Shown here: piece after piece, positions 9,614-18,731 of the stretch
Numbering within the stretch: position 1 is the first letter of the stretch
How the letters are laid out: every line of letters begins with the position of its first letter
Assembly: GCA_018970325.1 (NCBI GenBank)
Contig: JAGWWP010000026.1
Location: 1-33,945, forward strand
Source: Cyanobacteria bacterium REEB446
GTDB lineage: Bacteria; Cyanobacteriota; Vampirovibrionia; LMEP-6097
DNA length: 33,945 nt
Direction of reading: 5' to 3'
Position numbers and translations under genes: made by a program
The notes under the pieces: model-generated
The model's database searches: none
What the model saw: only the letters and a program-made list of their open reading frames with translations
Told to the model about the DNA's origin: nothing

Positions 9614-12229
9614 ATGATTAAAACAGAAAAAGAATTAAACCTAAGGCAGATTAAGCAGAGTCTAGGAAAGCTTTTAGAGGATGATCTCTATGATGTTTTC
9701 TTCTGGTACGATACTAAAGCTGAGTTTAGAAGAGAATATGAAAAACTAAATCTAGAGAATTTAATTAAATACGAACTTAATAATAATGAGTTTAATTTGA
9801 GATATGAGATTCATGCTGCTAGACAAGAAAAAACAGAAGCTAAGTTTTTAATTTATAGTAACTCTGCTCGCCTAGCTGATGAGGATAATTGCTTATTAGA
9901 TCTTCTGCTTTCTAATCATGAATTTATCGCAGATAAAGTTTCTATGTATCTTACTGAGCTGGATTTAGAGCAGAGGCATCGGGCTTTAATTGCAGAACAT
10001 ATTAATTTTTTTGATCATTCGGATAATAGGAAACAGGTAAAAGCTTTTATAAAAAAGTTTAGAGAGAATCACTCCTACATTGATGAAGCTGCATTTAAGC
10101 TTAAAATTTTAAATATTAGTTTAGGTTCAGAGGGTAAGGATTTAGAGACGGCATTAGAAAAGTTACTCAAAGATTATTGGGAAGCGGAGGATTCTAGCCC
10201 TTTAGAAAACTTGAAAGAATATAATCTACTTGATTATTTAATTGAGAAGTTAAAATTGTTTGATTATGAAGCACATCCTGAAGCTGATTTACTTCATCAT
10301 TTTACTGTAAAGCTTTTTGATACTGTCTTCCAAAAAGCTCTTGGTAAGAGTATGGAGAAATCTTTAAATGATGAGGCGATTATTTTTTTAAATAACTTTA
10401 AAAATAATCGTATGAATGTAGATTTATTTAAGTCTATTTCTAAGAAAATAGCAGAGATATTAGCTGTAGAAAAGCAGTTAGAGGGGCTTAGAGAGATAGA
10501 TGCTTTGTTTGATATTGATATCTATGAATTAATAGAAAAGAAGATTATTTCTGAAACGAGAGATGGCATTATAGCGAATAAGCTTTCTAGTAAAGCTCTA
10601 GATGGACTAATCAGAAAAAGAAAAGCGAGTATATGGTGGTTTGAAGAGTATAAAGATGTTTATGAAGCTTTAAATCGAGCTTGTGAATTACTTTATAAGC
10701 TTAATAACTTAGAGAAAAATTTCACTTTAGATGTGCTAAGTTTTATCGGCCATTATGTTAATCATGATTTCAAAATAGATCAGTTATATAGGCAGTTTAA
10801 TTATCATAAAGAAAAATCTAATTCATATTCACTCTTAGATTCACTTAGCTGCGAGATTGAAAATAAATATAATTTATTTTTAGTGGAGTTGAATAATAAA
10901 TGGCAGATCCCTTTAGATCAGCTTCAGGAATGGAAATTCCCAGAAGATAAAATGCAAAGAAATTTCTTTAAATATACTATAAATGACAGTTCCCCTAAAT
11001 ATGCAGTGCTTATTTCAGATGCACTAAGATATGAGGTCGCAGAAGAATTAGCTCGGAGATTAGATTCTACTAAATTTAAAATCGAAAATGATTATATGAT
11101 TTCTACTTTGCCCTCTTGGACTCAGTTCGGGATGGCTGCTTTACTTCCTACTGATGATATTAGAATCGATGATAAGAATATAGAGAAGGTAGAGAAGGAA
11201 CTCTTAGTTCTAAAGAATAAAAAATCTACGAAAGGCTTAAGTAATAGAACTAAAATTCTTATGGATTATTTTTCCACTAAAAATAAACAGGCTACGGCTT
11301 TAAGATTTGAGGATAAGGATAAAGTTAAGGGTATTAAATCTAAAACTAACACTGAGATTCGAGAACTTATAAAAGAGAATGATTTAGTGCTTATTTATCA
11401 CGACAGGATAGATGCCACTGGTGATGATACTAAAACGGAGCAGGATATTTTTAAAGCTTGTGAGGATACCATTACTGAAATTCAAGATCTCCTGAAGAAG
11501 CTATTTAATAATAACGTACATCACGTGATTATCACTTCAGATCATGGTTTTATCTACCAGAATAAGGTAGATGAATTTTTAAGTGAGAATATAGACTCTA
11601 AGACGATTTTAAAAAGGGATAGAAGATTTTTGGTAGGTAAAAACTTAGATGAAAGTTCTGGATTTAAGAAATTTACTTCTAAAGCACTAGGGTTTTCTTG
11701 TGAATATGATTTTCTTTTTCCTAAATCTATTAATAGACTTAGGTTACAGGGTTCTGGAGCTCATTTCGTTCATGGTGGAACTAGTCTTCAGGAAATTATT
11801 ATTCCTAATTTGAAAATTAGTCTTTTAAATACAGGGAGAGTAGAAAAAGAATCAGTAGAAGCTATAGTGATTAGGGGGTCTAATTCTGTTATTAGCTCTA
11901 ATCAGTTTATCGTAAAACTCTATCAGGATAAGGCTGTTAGTGAAAAAGTAAGCTCTATCAAAATTAAGTTAGGTCTGTATTCGGCTACTGATGAGCTTAT
12001 CTCGGATACTAAAATTTTAAACTTAGATTCTTCTAGTGATAACGCACTAGATAGGGAATTTAAAGTAGAGTTATTATTAAGTGCTAAAGCTGATGATTTT
12101 AATAAACAGGATGTCTACTTAGTTATAAAGAAATACCACGAAAAAAGCCATGAATTTAGAGATGAGAGTGATGAGATGAAGCGTCAGCATCGTTATGAAT
12201 TGAGAAAATCCTTTACCAGTGATTTTTAG
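9614..12229 (+). CDS. pglZ: BREX alkaline-phosphatase-like protein PglZ
   Basis: 871 residues, typical for type 1 PglZ. The C-terminal half carries the alkaline phosphatase superfamily (PglZ domain) metal-binding motifs: VLISDALRYEVAEE around residues 466-479 and HVIITSDHGFIY around 637-648. The N-terminal half is helical and probably a scaffold. PglZ proteins are required for BREX defence and methylation; nuclease activity has been reported for one isolated homologue, and the function in the complex is not settled. The ATG follows the pglX stop directly. brxL follows after 8 nt with a real Shine-Dalgarno (AGGAG). Confidence 0.92.
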   Translation: MIKTEKELNLRQIKQSLGKLLEDDLYDVFFWYDTKAEFRREYEKLNLENLIKYELNNNEFNLRYEIHAARQEKTEAKFLIYSNSARLADEDNCLLDLLLSNHEFIADKVSMYLTELDLEQRHRALIAEHINFFDHSDNRKQVKAFIKKFRENHSYIDEAAFKLKILNISLGSEGKDLETALEKLLKDYWEAEDSSPLENLKEYNLLDYLIEKLKLFDYEAHPEADLLHHFTVKLFDTVFQKALGKSMEKSLNDEAIIFLNNFKNNRMNVDLFKSISKKIAEILAVEKQLEGLREIDALFDIDIYELIEKKIISETRDGIIANKLSSKALDGLIRKRKASIWWFEEYKDVYEALNRACELLYKLNNLEKNFTLDVLSFIGHYVNHDFKIDQLYRQFNYHKEKSNSYSLLDSLSCEIENKYNLFLVELNNKWQIPLDQLQEWKFPEDKMQRNFFKYTINDSSPKYAVLISDALRYEVAEELARRLDSTKFKIENDYMISTLPSWTQFGMAALLPTDDIRIDDKNIEKVEKELLVLKNKKSTKGLSNRTKILMDYFSTKNKQATALRFEDKDKVKGIKSKTNTEIRELIKENDLVLIYHDRIDATGDDTKTEQDIFKACEDTITEIQDLLKKLFNNNVHHVIITSDHGFIYQNKVDEFLSENIDSKTILKRDRRFLVGKNLDESSGFKKFTSKALGFSCEYDFLFPKSINRLRLQGSGAHFVHGGTSLQEIIIPNLKISLLNTGRVEKESVEAIVIRGSNSVISSNQFIVKLYQDKAVSEKVSSIKIKLGLYSATDELISDTKILNLDSSSDNALDREFKVELLLSAKADDFNKQDVYLVIKKYHEKSHEFRDESDEMKRQHRYELRKSFTSDF

Positions 12230-12237
12230 GAGATTTT

Positions 12238-14403
12238 ATGGAAACTGTAACAGTAGAAGATTTAAATAAAAAAATTAATGAATTTTTCCCAGGCTTAGCA
12301 GTTAGAAAAGATTTGGTGGGTTTAGTAAAAGGTAATGCCATAGTACCTTCCTACGTGCTGGAATATCTTTTAGGACAGTACTGTGCTACTAGTGATGAGG
12401 ATTCTATAAATGCAGGCATAGAGAGAGTCAAGAAAATTTTAGCTGAGCATTATGTAAATAGAAATGAGGCTAATTTAATAAAATCTAAAATTAAAGAGCA
12501 GGGGCGTTTTAAGGTTATAGATAAGGTTTCTGTAAGTTTAAATGATAAAGAAGACTGTTATGAGGCGACTTTCACTAATCTTGGGCTAAATAAAATTTTA
12601 GTAGATTCTAATACGGTGAAAAAGAATCCTAAGCTCTTAGTCTCTGGAGTATGGTCTTTAGCTGATCTAGAATATGAATATACTGAGGATAAGAGGATAA
12701 GTCCTTGGGTGATGAGCTCTCTGAAACCGATTCAGCTATCAAATTTCAACTATGATGAATATATAGCAGCTAGGAAGAAATTTTCTACTGAAGAATGGAT
12801 TAACCTTTTAATACAGAGTATCGGTTTTAATCCAGAGCTATTGAGTAGAAGAGCTAAATTAATTCAGTTAACTAGATTAGTTCCATTCTGTGAAAGAAAT
12901 TATAATCTTATAGAACTCGGTCCTAAAGGGACTGGTAAGTCTCATATTTTTTCTGAATTTTCTCCTCACGGAATTTTAATTTCTGGTGGTGAAGTAAGTC
13001 AGGCTAAACTTTTCGTAAATAATACCTCGGGGAAAATAGGCTTAGTCGGTTACTGGGATACAGTGGCTTTTGATGAATTTGCAGGGAAACAGAAGAAGAC
13101 TGATAAAGCTCTAGTCGATATCATGAAAAACTATATGGCAAATAAATCTTTTTCAAGAGGCGTAGAAACTATTGGGGCAGATGCTTCCATGGCTTTCGTG
13201 GGAAATACGAGCCATAACGTGGCTCATATGCTTAAGTATTCTGATTTATTTGTAGATTTACCAGAGAAATTTTACGATTCAGCTTTTATAGATAGATTGC
13301 ATTTTTATATACCTGGTTGGGAAGTCGATATTATCAGGAGTGAACTCTATTCAGATGGCTACGGCTTTGTTGTGGATTACCTTGCAGAGGTTTTGAGATT
13401 TATGAGAGCTAAGGATTATTCTAATGTTTATCAAGATCATTTTATAATTTCTGAAACTGTCTCTACGCGTGATAAAACTGCCATTAATAAAACATTTTCA
13501 GGCTTAATGAAACTTATTTTTCCTGATGGTAACGCGACAAAAGAAGAGATTCAAGAGTTATTAAATTTTTCTATTGAAGGCAGAAAAAGAGTTAAAGATC
13601 AGCTGTTTAGAATAGATTCGACATATTCAAAAGTGGAATTTAGCTATACTGCTCTTACAGATTCTTCTAAGACATTTATAAAAACTGCTGAAGAAAAGGA
13701 ATTTCCTAATTATTATTATAAATCTGCCGAAGGGATTACTAACTTAGATGATGGGACGCTTACAGATACTAGAGACTCGCAAGAAGCCTCTGATAAGGCT
13801 GAGTCTATTTTCACTACAGAGGGAGAGCCTATCACGCTCTCTAAGACAGCAGAGCTGCATTCTAGCGCAGAAGTTGGAGTTTCGCTACACGCCCAAGAAG
13901 GGCATTTTGTTTTCGAGGAAAACCAAGCTGCTAAGAGCTTTAAAGATTTATTCGGAGCTTATTTAAAAGGCTCTACGATTATACATATAGTAGATCCGTA
14001 TATTAGACAGTTTTATCAAGCTGCTAATTTAATGGAATTTATGGAGATGTTAGTTTTAAATAAAGCTCCAGAGGATGAAATAGCTGTCCATTTAGTGACT
14101 AGTCAAGATGAGTATAAAATAAATAATCAAGAGAGTTTTCTTGAACAGATTAAAGCTGCTTGCTTGAATGAAGGTATCATTTTTACTTATGAATTTGATA
14201 ATTCTAATAAACTTCACGGAAGATATATACAGTCTAATAATGGCTGGAAGATAGTTCTAGATAGAGGTTTAGATATCTATCAGCCGTTTGATAGTAATGA
14301 TGCTTTTAGCTTTAAAAGAAGATTAGCTGAGAAGAGAAAATTTAAAGCTTTTTATGTTACTTATATCAAAGCATCGTTATCGAAGCTGCAAGCTCAAGAC
14401 TAA
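12238..14403 (+). CDS. brxL: BREX AAA+ protein BrxL, variant with a MIT_C/PLD-like C-terminus
   Basis: 721 residues. The N-terminal part is the BrxL domain. The AAA+ core shows Walker A GPKGTGKSH (about residues 228-236) and a Walker B-like WDTVAFDEFAG (about 275-285), as in Lon-like BrxL proteins. After a low-complexity linker (about 500-570) the C-terminus departs from a Lon protease: no GxSA serine motif is visible. From about 580 it reads VDPYIRQFYQ, then HLVTSQDE, LHGRYI, NNGWKI and DRGLDIYQPF. These match the order of motifs I know from the C-terminal phospholipase-D-like domain of human MITD1 (MIT_C). It has an AGGAG ribosome binding site 6 nt upstream. The linker contains a copy of a short interspersed repeat (13866-13894). 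Confidence 0.88.
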   Translation: METVTVEDLNKKINEFFPGLAVRKDLVGLVKGNAIVPSYVLEYLLGQYCATSDEDSINAGIERVKKILAEHYVNRNEANLIKSKIKEQGRFKVIDKVSVSLNDKEDCYEATFTNLGLNKILVDSNTVKKNPKLLVSGVWSLADLEYEYTEDKRISPWVMSSLKPIQLSNFNYDEYIAARKKFSTEEWINLLIQSIGFNPELLSRRAKLIQLTRLVPFCERNYNLIELGPKGTGKSHIFSEFSPHGILISGGEVSQAKLFVNNTSGKIGLVGYWDTVAFDEFAGKQKKTDKALVDIMKNYMANKSFSRGVETIGADASMAFVGNTSHNVAHMLKYSDLFVDLPEKFYDSAFIDRLHFYIPGWEVDIIRSELYSDGYGFVVDYLAEVLRFMRAKDYSNVYQDHFIISETVSTRDKTAINKTFSGLMKLIFPDGNATKEEIQELLNFSIEGRKRVKDQLFRIDSTYSKVEFSYTALTDSSKTFIKTAEEKEFPNYYYKSAEGITNLDDGTLTDTRDSQEASDKAESIFTTEGEPITLSKTAELHSSAEVGVSLHAQEGHFVFEENQAAKSFKDLFGAYLKGSTIIHIVDPYIRQFYQAANLMEFMEMLVLNKAPEDEIAVHLVTSQDEYKINNQESFLEQIKAACLNEGIIFTYEFDNSNKLHGRYIQSNNGWKIVLDRGLDIYQPFDSNDAFSFKRRLAEKRKFKAFYVTYIKASLSKLQAQD
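13866..13894 (+). repeat. Short in-frame interspersed repeat, copy in brxL
   Basis: This 29-nt stretch (starts CGCAGAAGTTGGAG, ends GCTACACGCCC) is 26/29 identical to 15611-15639 in the photolyase gene. Both are read in the same frame, giving SAEVGVSLHAQ here and NAEIGVQLHAR there, although the host proteins are unrelated. It lies in the variable linker of BrxL. Confidence 0.7.
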
Positions 14404-14411
14404 GGAGACGA

Positions 14412-16136
14412 ATGACCGCTGTACCTCTCGCCATAATCCTCTTCCGCAATGACCTAAGACTAGCTGATAACCCAGCTCTTCACTACGCCATAGCACAAGG
14501 AAAAAAAATACTCCCCGTCTTTATCTATGAAGATCATTTCGATAACGGTAATGAAGCGAATTTTGAAAGATTAGGAGCTGCGACTAAGTTGTGGTTACAC
14601 TATTCTTTAAAGAGTCTTTCTGAATCTATATCTGAGTATGGTTCTAAATTGCTCATTCTGAAAGGTAATCAAAAAGTGGTTTTAAATGCCTTAATCGATA
14701 AATTCGAAAATTCCATAAGCTCAGTCTACTGGAACCGTCGCTATGAACCACATCATATTAAACTAGACACTGAACTAAAGGAGTTTTTAACTCATAAGGC
14801 GGACGAAAGCGCAGAAATTGAAGCCCGAGGGCAGTACCTAGAGGTGAAAAGTTTTGGAGGGAATTTACTTATAGAACCCTGGGAGCTTTTAAATAAACAG
14901 TCCAAGCCTTATCAAGTCTACACCCCTTTCTCCAAGCAGTATTTTCGTCTTTTTGAAAGCTCTATGGCAGATAGGATTAGACCTTTAGAGTATAAAATCA
15001 GTGCAGAGAATTTTCTAAGTAAACAAAGTATCTCTGAAATTATGGAAAATGCAGAAGCTGGACTTGAGCAGCAGTCTCTGCAAAGCCTGTGTAGTATTGA
15101 GGATCTTAATCTTAAAGATCGTGGCGAGGAAAATAAAAACGCAGAAAATGGAGCTTCGAGGTATGTCCACCCTTGGGTAGAGAAAATGACTAAATATATT
15201 AAAGCTGGTGAAATTAAGGCTAGAGAAGCTTTAGAAGAATTTATTCAGACTAATTCTGCTTTAAATTATGGTGAAAAACGTAATAGCCCTTTCTTGAAGG
15301 GGACTTCGCAGCTCTCGACTAATTTGCATTTCGGGGAAATCTCAGTTAGGCAGGTTTACGCTGCTGTAAATAATTTAGATTCAGCAAAAGAAATCTCTGA
15401 AAATAAGGCTGCTATGGGTGCTGTAGATTCTTCACTATCAAAAGCAAAAAAATATGATTATTTAAAACAGCTGATCTGGAGAGAGTTTGCTCATTATCTG
15501 ATGTACCATTTCCCACATACTGTAAATCAGCCTCTGAGAGAAGAGTTTAAGCATTTTAATTGGCGAAGCTTAGATGAAGCTGAAGATGAAAATGCTAATG
15601 TTAACGAAAACGCAGAAATTGGAGTTCAGCTACACGCCCGTCAGATGTTAAAGAAATGGCAGAGAGGTGAAACTGGTTATCCTATAGTAGATGCTGGGAT
15701 GAAAGAGCTTTGGGAAACGGGCTGGATGCATAACCGTGTCAGAATGATAGCAGCATCTTTTTTGGTGAAAGATTTGAGAATTCACTGGATTGAAGGTGCT
15801 AAGTGGTTCTGGGATACTCTGTTCGATGCGGATTTGGCTAATAATACTATGGGCTGGCAGTGGGTAGCTGGTTCTGGTGCTGATGCCGCACCTTATTTTA
15901 GAATATTTAATCCTACTACTCAGTCAGAGAGGTTTGATCCAGATGGTGTTTATATTAAGCGTTGGTTACAGTCTTTAAGAGAATGTCCTTCTAAAGATAT
16001 TCATGCACCTTTTGCGGCGGGAGCTTTAAGGCTTATGAAGCTGGGTAAAAATTATCCTTATCCATTAGTAGACCATGATGTAGAAAGAAAAATAGCCTTA
16101 GATGAATTTAAAAAACTGCGAGAAGAATCTCTTTAA
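14412..16136 (+). CDS. phr: Class I deoxyribodipyrimidine (CPD) photolyase
   Basis: Light-dependent repair of cyclobutane pyrimidine dimers in the cytoplasm. The N-terminal photolyase domain begins IILFRNDLRLADNPAL. The FAD-binding domain shows GTSQLSTNLHFGEIS, WREFAHYL, TGYPIVDAGM, TGWMHNRVRM, NNTMGWQWVAGSG and DAAPYFRIFNP, all normal for a functional enzyme. At 574 residues it is about 100 longer than E. coli PhrB (472). The extra length lies in several short inserts before otherwise conserved blocks (around residues 130-140, 205-255, 330-345 and 390-415), and four of these contain variants of one repeat with ENAEIG-like sequence. The gene starts 8 nt after brxL with an AAGGAG site, so it can be co-transcribed with BREX. 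Confidence 0.93.
   Translation: MTAVPLAIILFRNDLRLADNPALHYAIAQGKKILPVFIYEDHFDNGNEANFERLGAATKLWLHYSLKSLSESISEYGSKLLILKGNQKVVLNALIDKFENSISSVYWNRRYEPHHIKLDTELKEFLTHKADESAEIEARGQYLEVKSFGGNLLIEPWELLNKQSKPYQVYTPFSKQYFRLFESSMADRIRPLEYKISAENFLSKQSISEIMENAEAGLEQQSLQSLCSIEDLNLKDRGEENKNAENGASRYVHPWVEKMTKYIKAGEIKAREALEEFIQTNSALNYGEKRNSPFLKGTSQLSTNLHFGEISVRQVYAAVNNLDSAKEISENKAAMGAVDSSLSKAKKYDYLKQLIWREFAHYLMYHFPHTVNQPLREEFKHFNWRSLDEAEDENANVNENAEIGVQLHARQMLKKWQRGETGYPIVDAGMKELWETGWMHNRVRMIAASFLVKDLRIHWIEGAKWFWDTLFDADLANNTMGWQWVAGSGADAAPYFRIFNPTTQSERFDPDGVYIKRWLQSLRECPSKDIHAPFAAGALRLMKLGKNYPYPLVDHDVERKIALDEFKKLREESL
15140..15172 (+). repeat. Diverged copy of the short in-frame repeat, photolyase
   Basis: CGCAGAAAATGGAGCTTCG at its left end matches 17 of the first 20 bases of the brxL copy and is read in the same frame (NAENGAS). 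It sits in an extra stretch between conserved photolyase segments. Two weaker variants in the same gene start at 14810 (CGCAGAAATTGAAG) and 15050 (TGCAGAAGCTGGA). Confidence 0.45.
15611..15639 (+). repeat. Short in-frame interspersed repeat, copy in the photolyase gene
   Basis: The sequence is 26/29 identical to 13866-13894 in brxL. It lies in an insert of about 20 residues between the conserved FNWRS and KKWQRGETGYP segments, where E. coli PhrB needs only a few residues. Confidence 0.7.
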
Positions 16137-17691
16137 ACCCGAATATTTATTTATTTTTCTTATATTATTCCAAATTATTATTGGTCTTATTTCTTGGCTA
16201 GCGTTTTTTAAAGCGGCAAGCGACCCTAAGTTAATTTATCATTCTCTTAAAAGTTATTTTCTTCCCGTTGAAATTACCGGAGGGCTGATGAAGTCTCTCG
16301 CTGAGATCTTTGATGTTTCTGTAAGCTCTCTTAATCTTGAGTATTTTCATATAAGTTTTAGTCAATTAAAATTAAAAACATCTTATAAGCTGATAGAAGA
16401 ATTAGCTCGCTGGTTCATAATTATCGTCTATGGGGTTTCTTGGTTTTTTATTATTCGCCTTAAAGCCTTTAGGGAGCTGAGTTCTTGGAAGATATTTTTC
16501 TACTCGGCGATACTGTTCTCTGTTGCTGGATTATGTTTGCCTAATGATTCTTCTGATGTTTATGGCTATATTGCAAGAGGAGCCCAGCAGGTCTTTTTTA
16601 ATCAAAACCCTTATCAGGAAGTCGTTTCTAGTGTAGAAGGCTGGAGGCAAAATATATTTTTTACAAATATGCTATGGGAAAACAATCCAGCACCTTATGG
16701 TCCTCTATTCATGTTGCTTTGCAGGGGGATAGTATTTATCTCTTTTAATAATTTTTGGATAAGTCTCTTTTTATTTAAGTTCATTAATATAATTAGTTTT
16801 TTTATTTTAGTAAAGATTTTAATGACTCTATTCAAGAGCAGGAATCCAGATTCAGCCACGGAGACTAATGCTTCAAGTCATTTCGGCTCAAAACAACTCT
16901 TATTAGTATTACTTTTCAATCCATTATTCCTTATGGAAATTGCCTGGAATGCTCATAATGACATACTTATGTGTTTGTTTATTTGTATTAGCTTTTTATA
17001 CATGCAGAAGAATAAATTTGGTTTCGCTTTATTAATGATGCTTATAGCGACTTTACTAAAGTATTTATCAATAGTTTTAATTCCTTTAATTCTTATAGCA
17101 GCTTTTAAACATTCATTAAATGTAAGAAAGTTCTTCAGTTCTTTATCTTGTGCTGGTTTAATTTCTTTATTAATAACGGCTTTAAGTATTATTCATTATA
17201 GGCTTTTAGAGATAGATCATTCGAGGTTTCAAGAAAACCTTACCTTAAGCCATAAATCTCTATTTAGTTTACTGAATGCTATTAGCCAAGGGCTTTTTAA
17301 ATTTTCTTTGCCGAGTGAAGCTAAATATGTTTTCTTTGCTGCCTTTATAATTTTTGCTGCGTATTTATACGTGAAATTTTTATTTATTCATTCTGCTATT
17401 TCTCAAGAATCCTCTCGCGTAGATAATGATTCTGAAATATTGTTTCAAGAGTTAATAAATAATGCTTTCTTGCTCATGGCGGGCTTAGTTTTATTCACTA
17501 GTCCAAAATTTCATTCCTGGTATTTATTAGGCTTTTTACCATTTGGTTTTATTAGTTTTCCTAGTATCAGCTTGGCTTTAAGCTTTACGCATTTACTGTC
17601 TTTTACCGTTATAGATCAAGCAAAGATTCTTAATTTTACTCTAATGACTGCTTCTGTGTTTATTTTGAGAAGATTTAAAAAATTTTCATAA
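16102..17691 (+). CDS. Polytopic GT-C glycosyltransferase, MptA/MptB-like
   Basis: 529-residue integral membrane protein with roughly ten to twelve hydrophobic segments starting near residue 16. The first large periplasmic loop region has NDSSDVYGYIARG followed by NQNPYQ and NPAPYGPLF. These are hallmarks of the polyprenol-phosphate-sugar-dependent GT-C transferases related to mycobacterial MptA/MptB alpha-mannosyltransferases. The likely role is transfer of a hexose from a lipid-phosphate donor to an envelope glycan; donor and acceptor cannot be read from sequence. The only credible start, ATG 16102, overlaps the photolyase gene by 35 nt, suggesting co-expression. No terminator is obvious after it. 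Confidence 0.75.
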   Translation: MNLKNCEKNLFKPEYLFIFLILFQIIIGLISWLAFFKAASDPKLIYHSLKSYFLPVEITGGLMKSLAEIFDVSVSSLNLEYFHISFSQLKLKTSYKLIEELARWFIIIVYGVSWFFIIRLKAFRELSSWKIFFYSAILFSVAGLCLPNDSSDVYGYIARGAQQVFFNQNPYQEVVSSVEGWRQNIFFTNMLWENNPAPYGPLFMLLCRGIVFISFNNFWISLFLFKFINIISFFILVKILMTLFKSRNPDSATETNASSHFGSKQLLLVLLFNPLFLMEIAWNAHNDILMCLFICISFLYMQKNKFGFALLMMLIATLLKYLSIVLIPLILIAAFKHSLNVRKFFSSLSCAGLISLLITALSIIHYRLLEIDHSRFQENLTLSHKSLFSLLNAISQGLFKFSLPSEAKYVFFAAFIIFAAYLYVKFLFIHSAISQESSRVDNDSEILFQELINNAFLLMAGLVLFTSPKFHSWYLLGFLPFGFISFPSISLALSFTHLLSFTVIDQAKILNFTLMTASVFILRRFKKFS

Positions 17692-17724
17692 ATCTCTTGT
17701 TTGAATTTTGTCATTATAGGGGAC

Positions 17725-18406
17725 ATGAGCAAGGGTGTAAGTTTTGTGTTGCCATTGCATAAACGGTTAAGCAGAGTTCCTGTTTCACGTTTACCAAAGC
17801 CTCTTCAAGAAAGGACTGCTGTTCTTGATGCTAATTTAACTCTCTTGAAAACATCACAAAGAGACAATATTCACTTAAACTTTTTGACGCATAACGTTGC
17901 TGGTCCTATGGTGCCACTAAAAGAGGTTTTGGATCTTTCATCCTTAAAGAATGGTTCATTAGATTCTATTTTAAGCCTTCAAGAAGTACATAAAAAAGAT
18001 TTAGATGCTTTATTGAAAGACTTATCCCCAAATGAGTCTGCTATAGAACATGCAGATTCGAATAATCCCGTAGGTATTTTTTCTAATGAAAATTTAACGC
18101 TAGTTTGGGCTAAAGATTTTACTTTGCAAGAAAAGGGTAGGCATCTTTTTAATTTTGATAGCTTAGGACGTGCTGGTTAAATTACTTCTAAAGCATGGCT
18201 TTGAAACACTCTTCCCTTTTCGTGAAGGAACTTATGGAAAGGATAAGCAGGGTAATAGTGTTTATAAACATGATGTTATTGCTGTTGCTTCCCCAGAGTC
18301 ACAGCCTTGGTCTGTGATCGAAAAATATGAAATAGGCTCTAAGGATACTGCTTCGGATCATCGCTTTGTTGCTGCGACATTGGCTTTGCCGAAGTTTATT
18401 CCTTGA
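17725..18406 (+). pseudogene. Decayed endonuclease/exonuclease/phosphatase (EEP) family gene
   Basis: Two adjacent frames together make a shortened EEP-fold protein. The first (17725-18180, ATG preceded by AGGGGAC) has the motif I-like NFLTHNVAGP and the metal-ligand motif ILSLQEVHKKDLDALL. The second frame (from about 18170, GTG) ends with KDTASDHRFVAATL, the C-terminal catalytic SDH motif. Between them the frame changes and the central part of the family, including the DxN catalytic segment, is missing. The combined product would be about 230 residues against 250-300 normally. I read this as a deletion plus frameshift in a once functional nuclease or phosphatase gene. Its neighbour on the right is a convergent DUF2442 gene 21 nt away. 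Confidence 0.7.
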
Positions 18407-18427
18407 ACACTATCCTAGAGTAAAATT

Positions 18428-18715
18428 TCAACTATCTAAAGGCTGGAGTATTTCCCTTAAATACTCTGGAGCTAGATCCGCTTCATTAAACCAAGTGATG
18501 GTTCTAGCGTCTTTATCATATTTAACTGTAGCAAAATTCTTTAAGTCTTGAAGTGGCTTAAACATGCCATTGGGCTTAGCATTTAGTATAAAACTTTCTA
18601 GATTAACTAGACCCTTGGCACCATCATTAAAGGCTAATTTGACCTTATATTCACCTATATATTTGGCATCAGTCACATTTAATACTTGATTGAAAATTTT
18701 TTTGTTGGTTTTCAT
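18428..18715 (-). CDS. DUF2442 protein, copy A
   Basis: 95 residues. The core VKLAFNDGAKGLVNLE, FKPLQDLKNFATVKYD, RTITWFNEADLAPEYLRE is the DUF2442 domain, a small alpha/beta protein. DUF2442 genes commonly lie next to DUF4160 genes and the pairs are often listed as putative toxin-antitoxin modules; this role is not proven. The gene is second of two, 16 nt after the DUF4160 stop, with AAGGAA and AGAAG in front of the ATG. From the VTDAKY/VTNAEY segment to the end it differs from copy B at only a handful of residues; the first dozen residues are different. Confidence 0.8.
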   Translation of the reverse strand: MKTNKKIFNQVLNVTDAKYIGEYKVKLAFNDGAKGLVNLESFILNAKPNGMFKPLQDLKNFATVKYDKDARTITWFNEADLAPEYLREILQPLDS

Positions 18716-18731
18716 CTCTTCTATTTCCTTC

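Noticed and set aside
18366-18551. 61-codon + frame after the EEP pseudogene
   Set aside because: It runs antisense through DUF2442 copy A and has no family resemblance.
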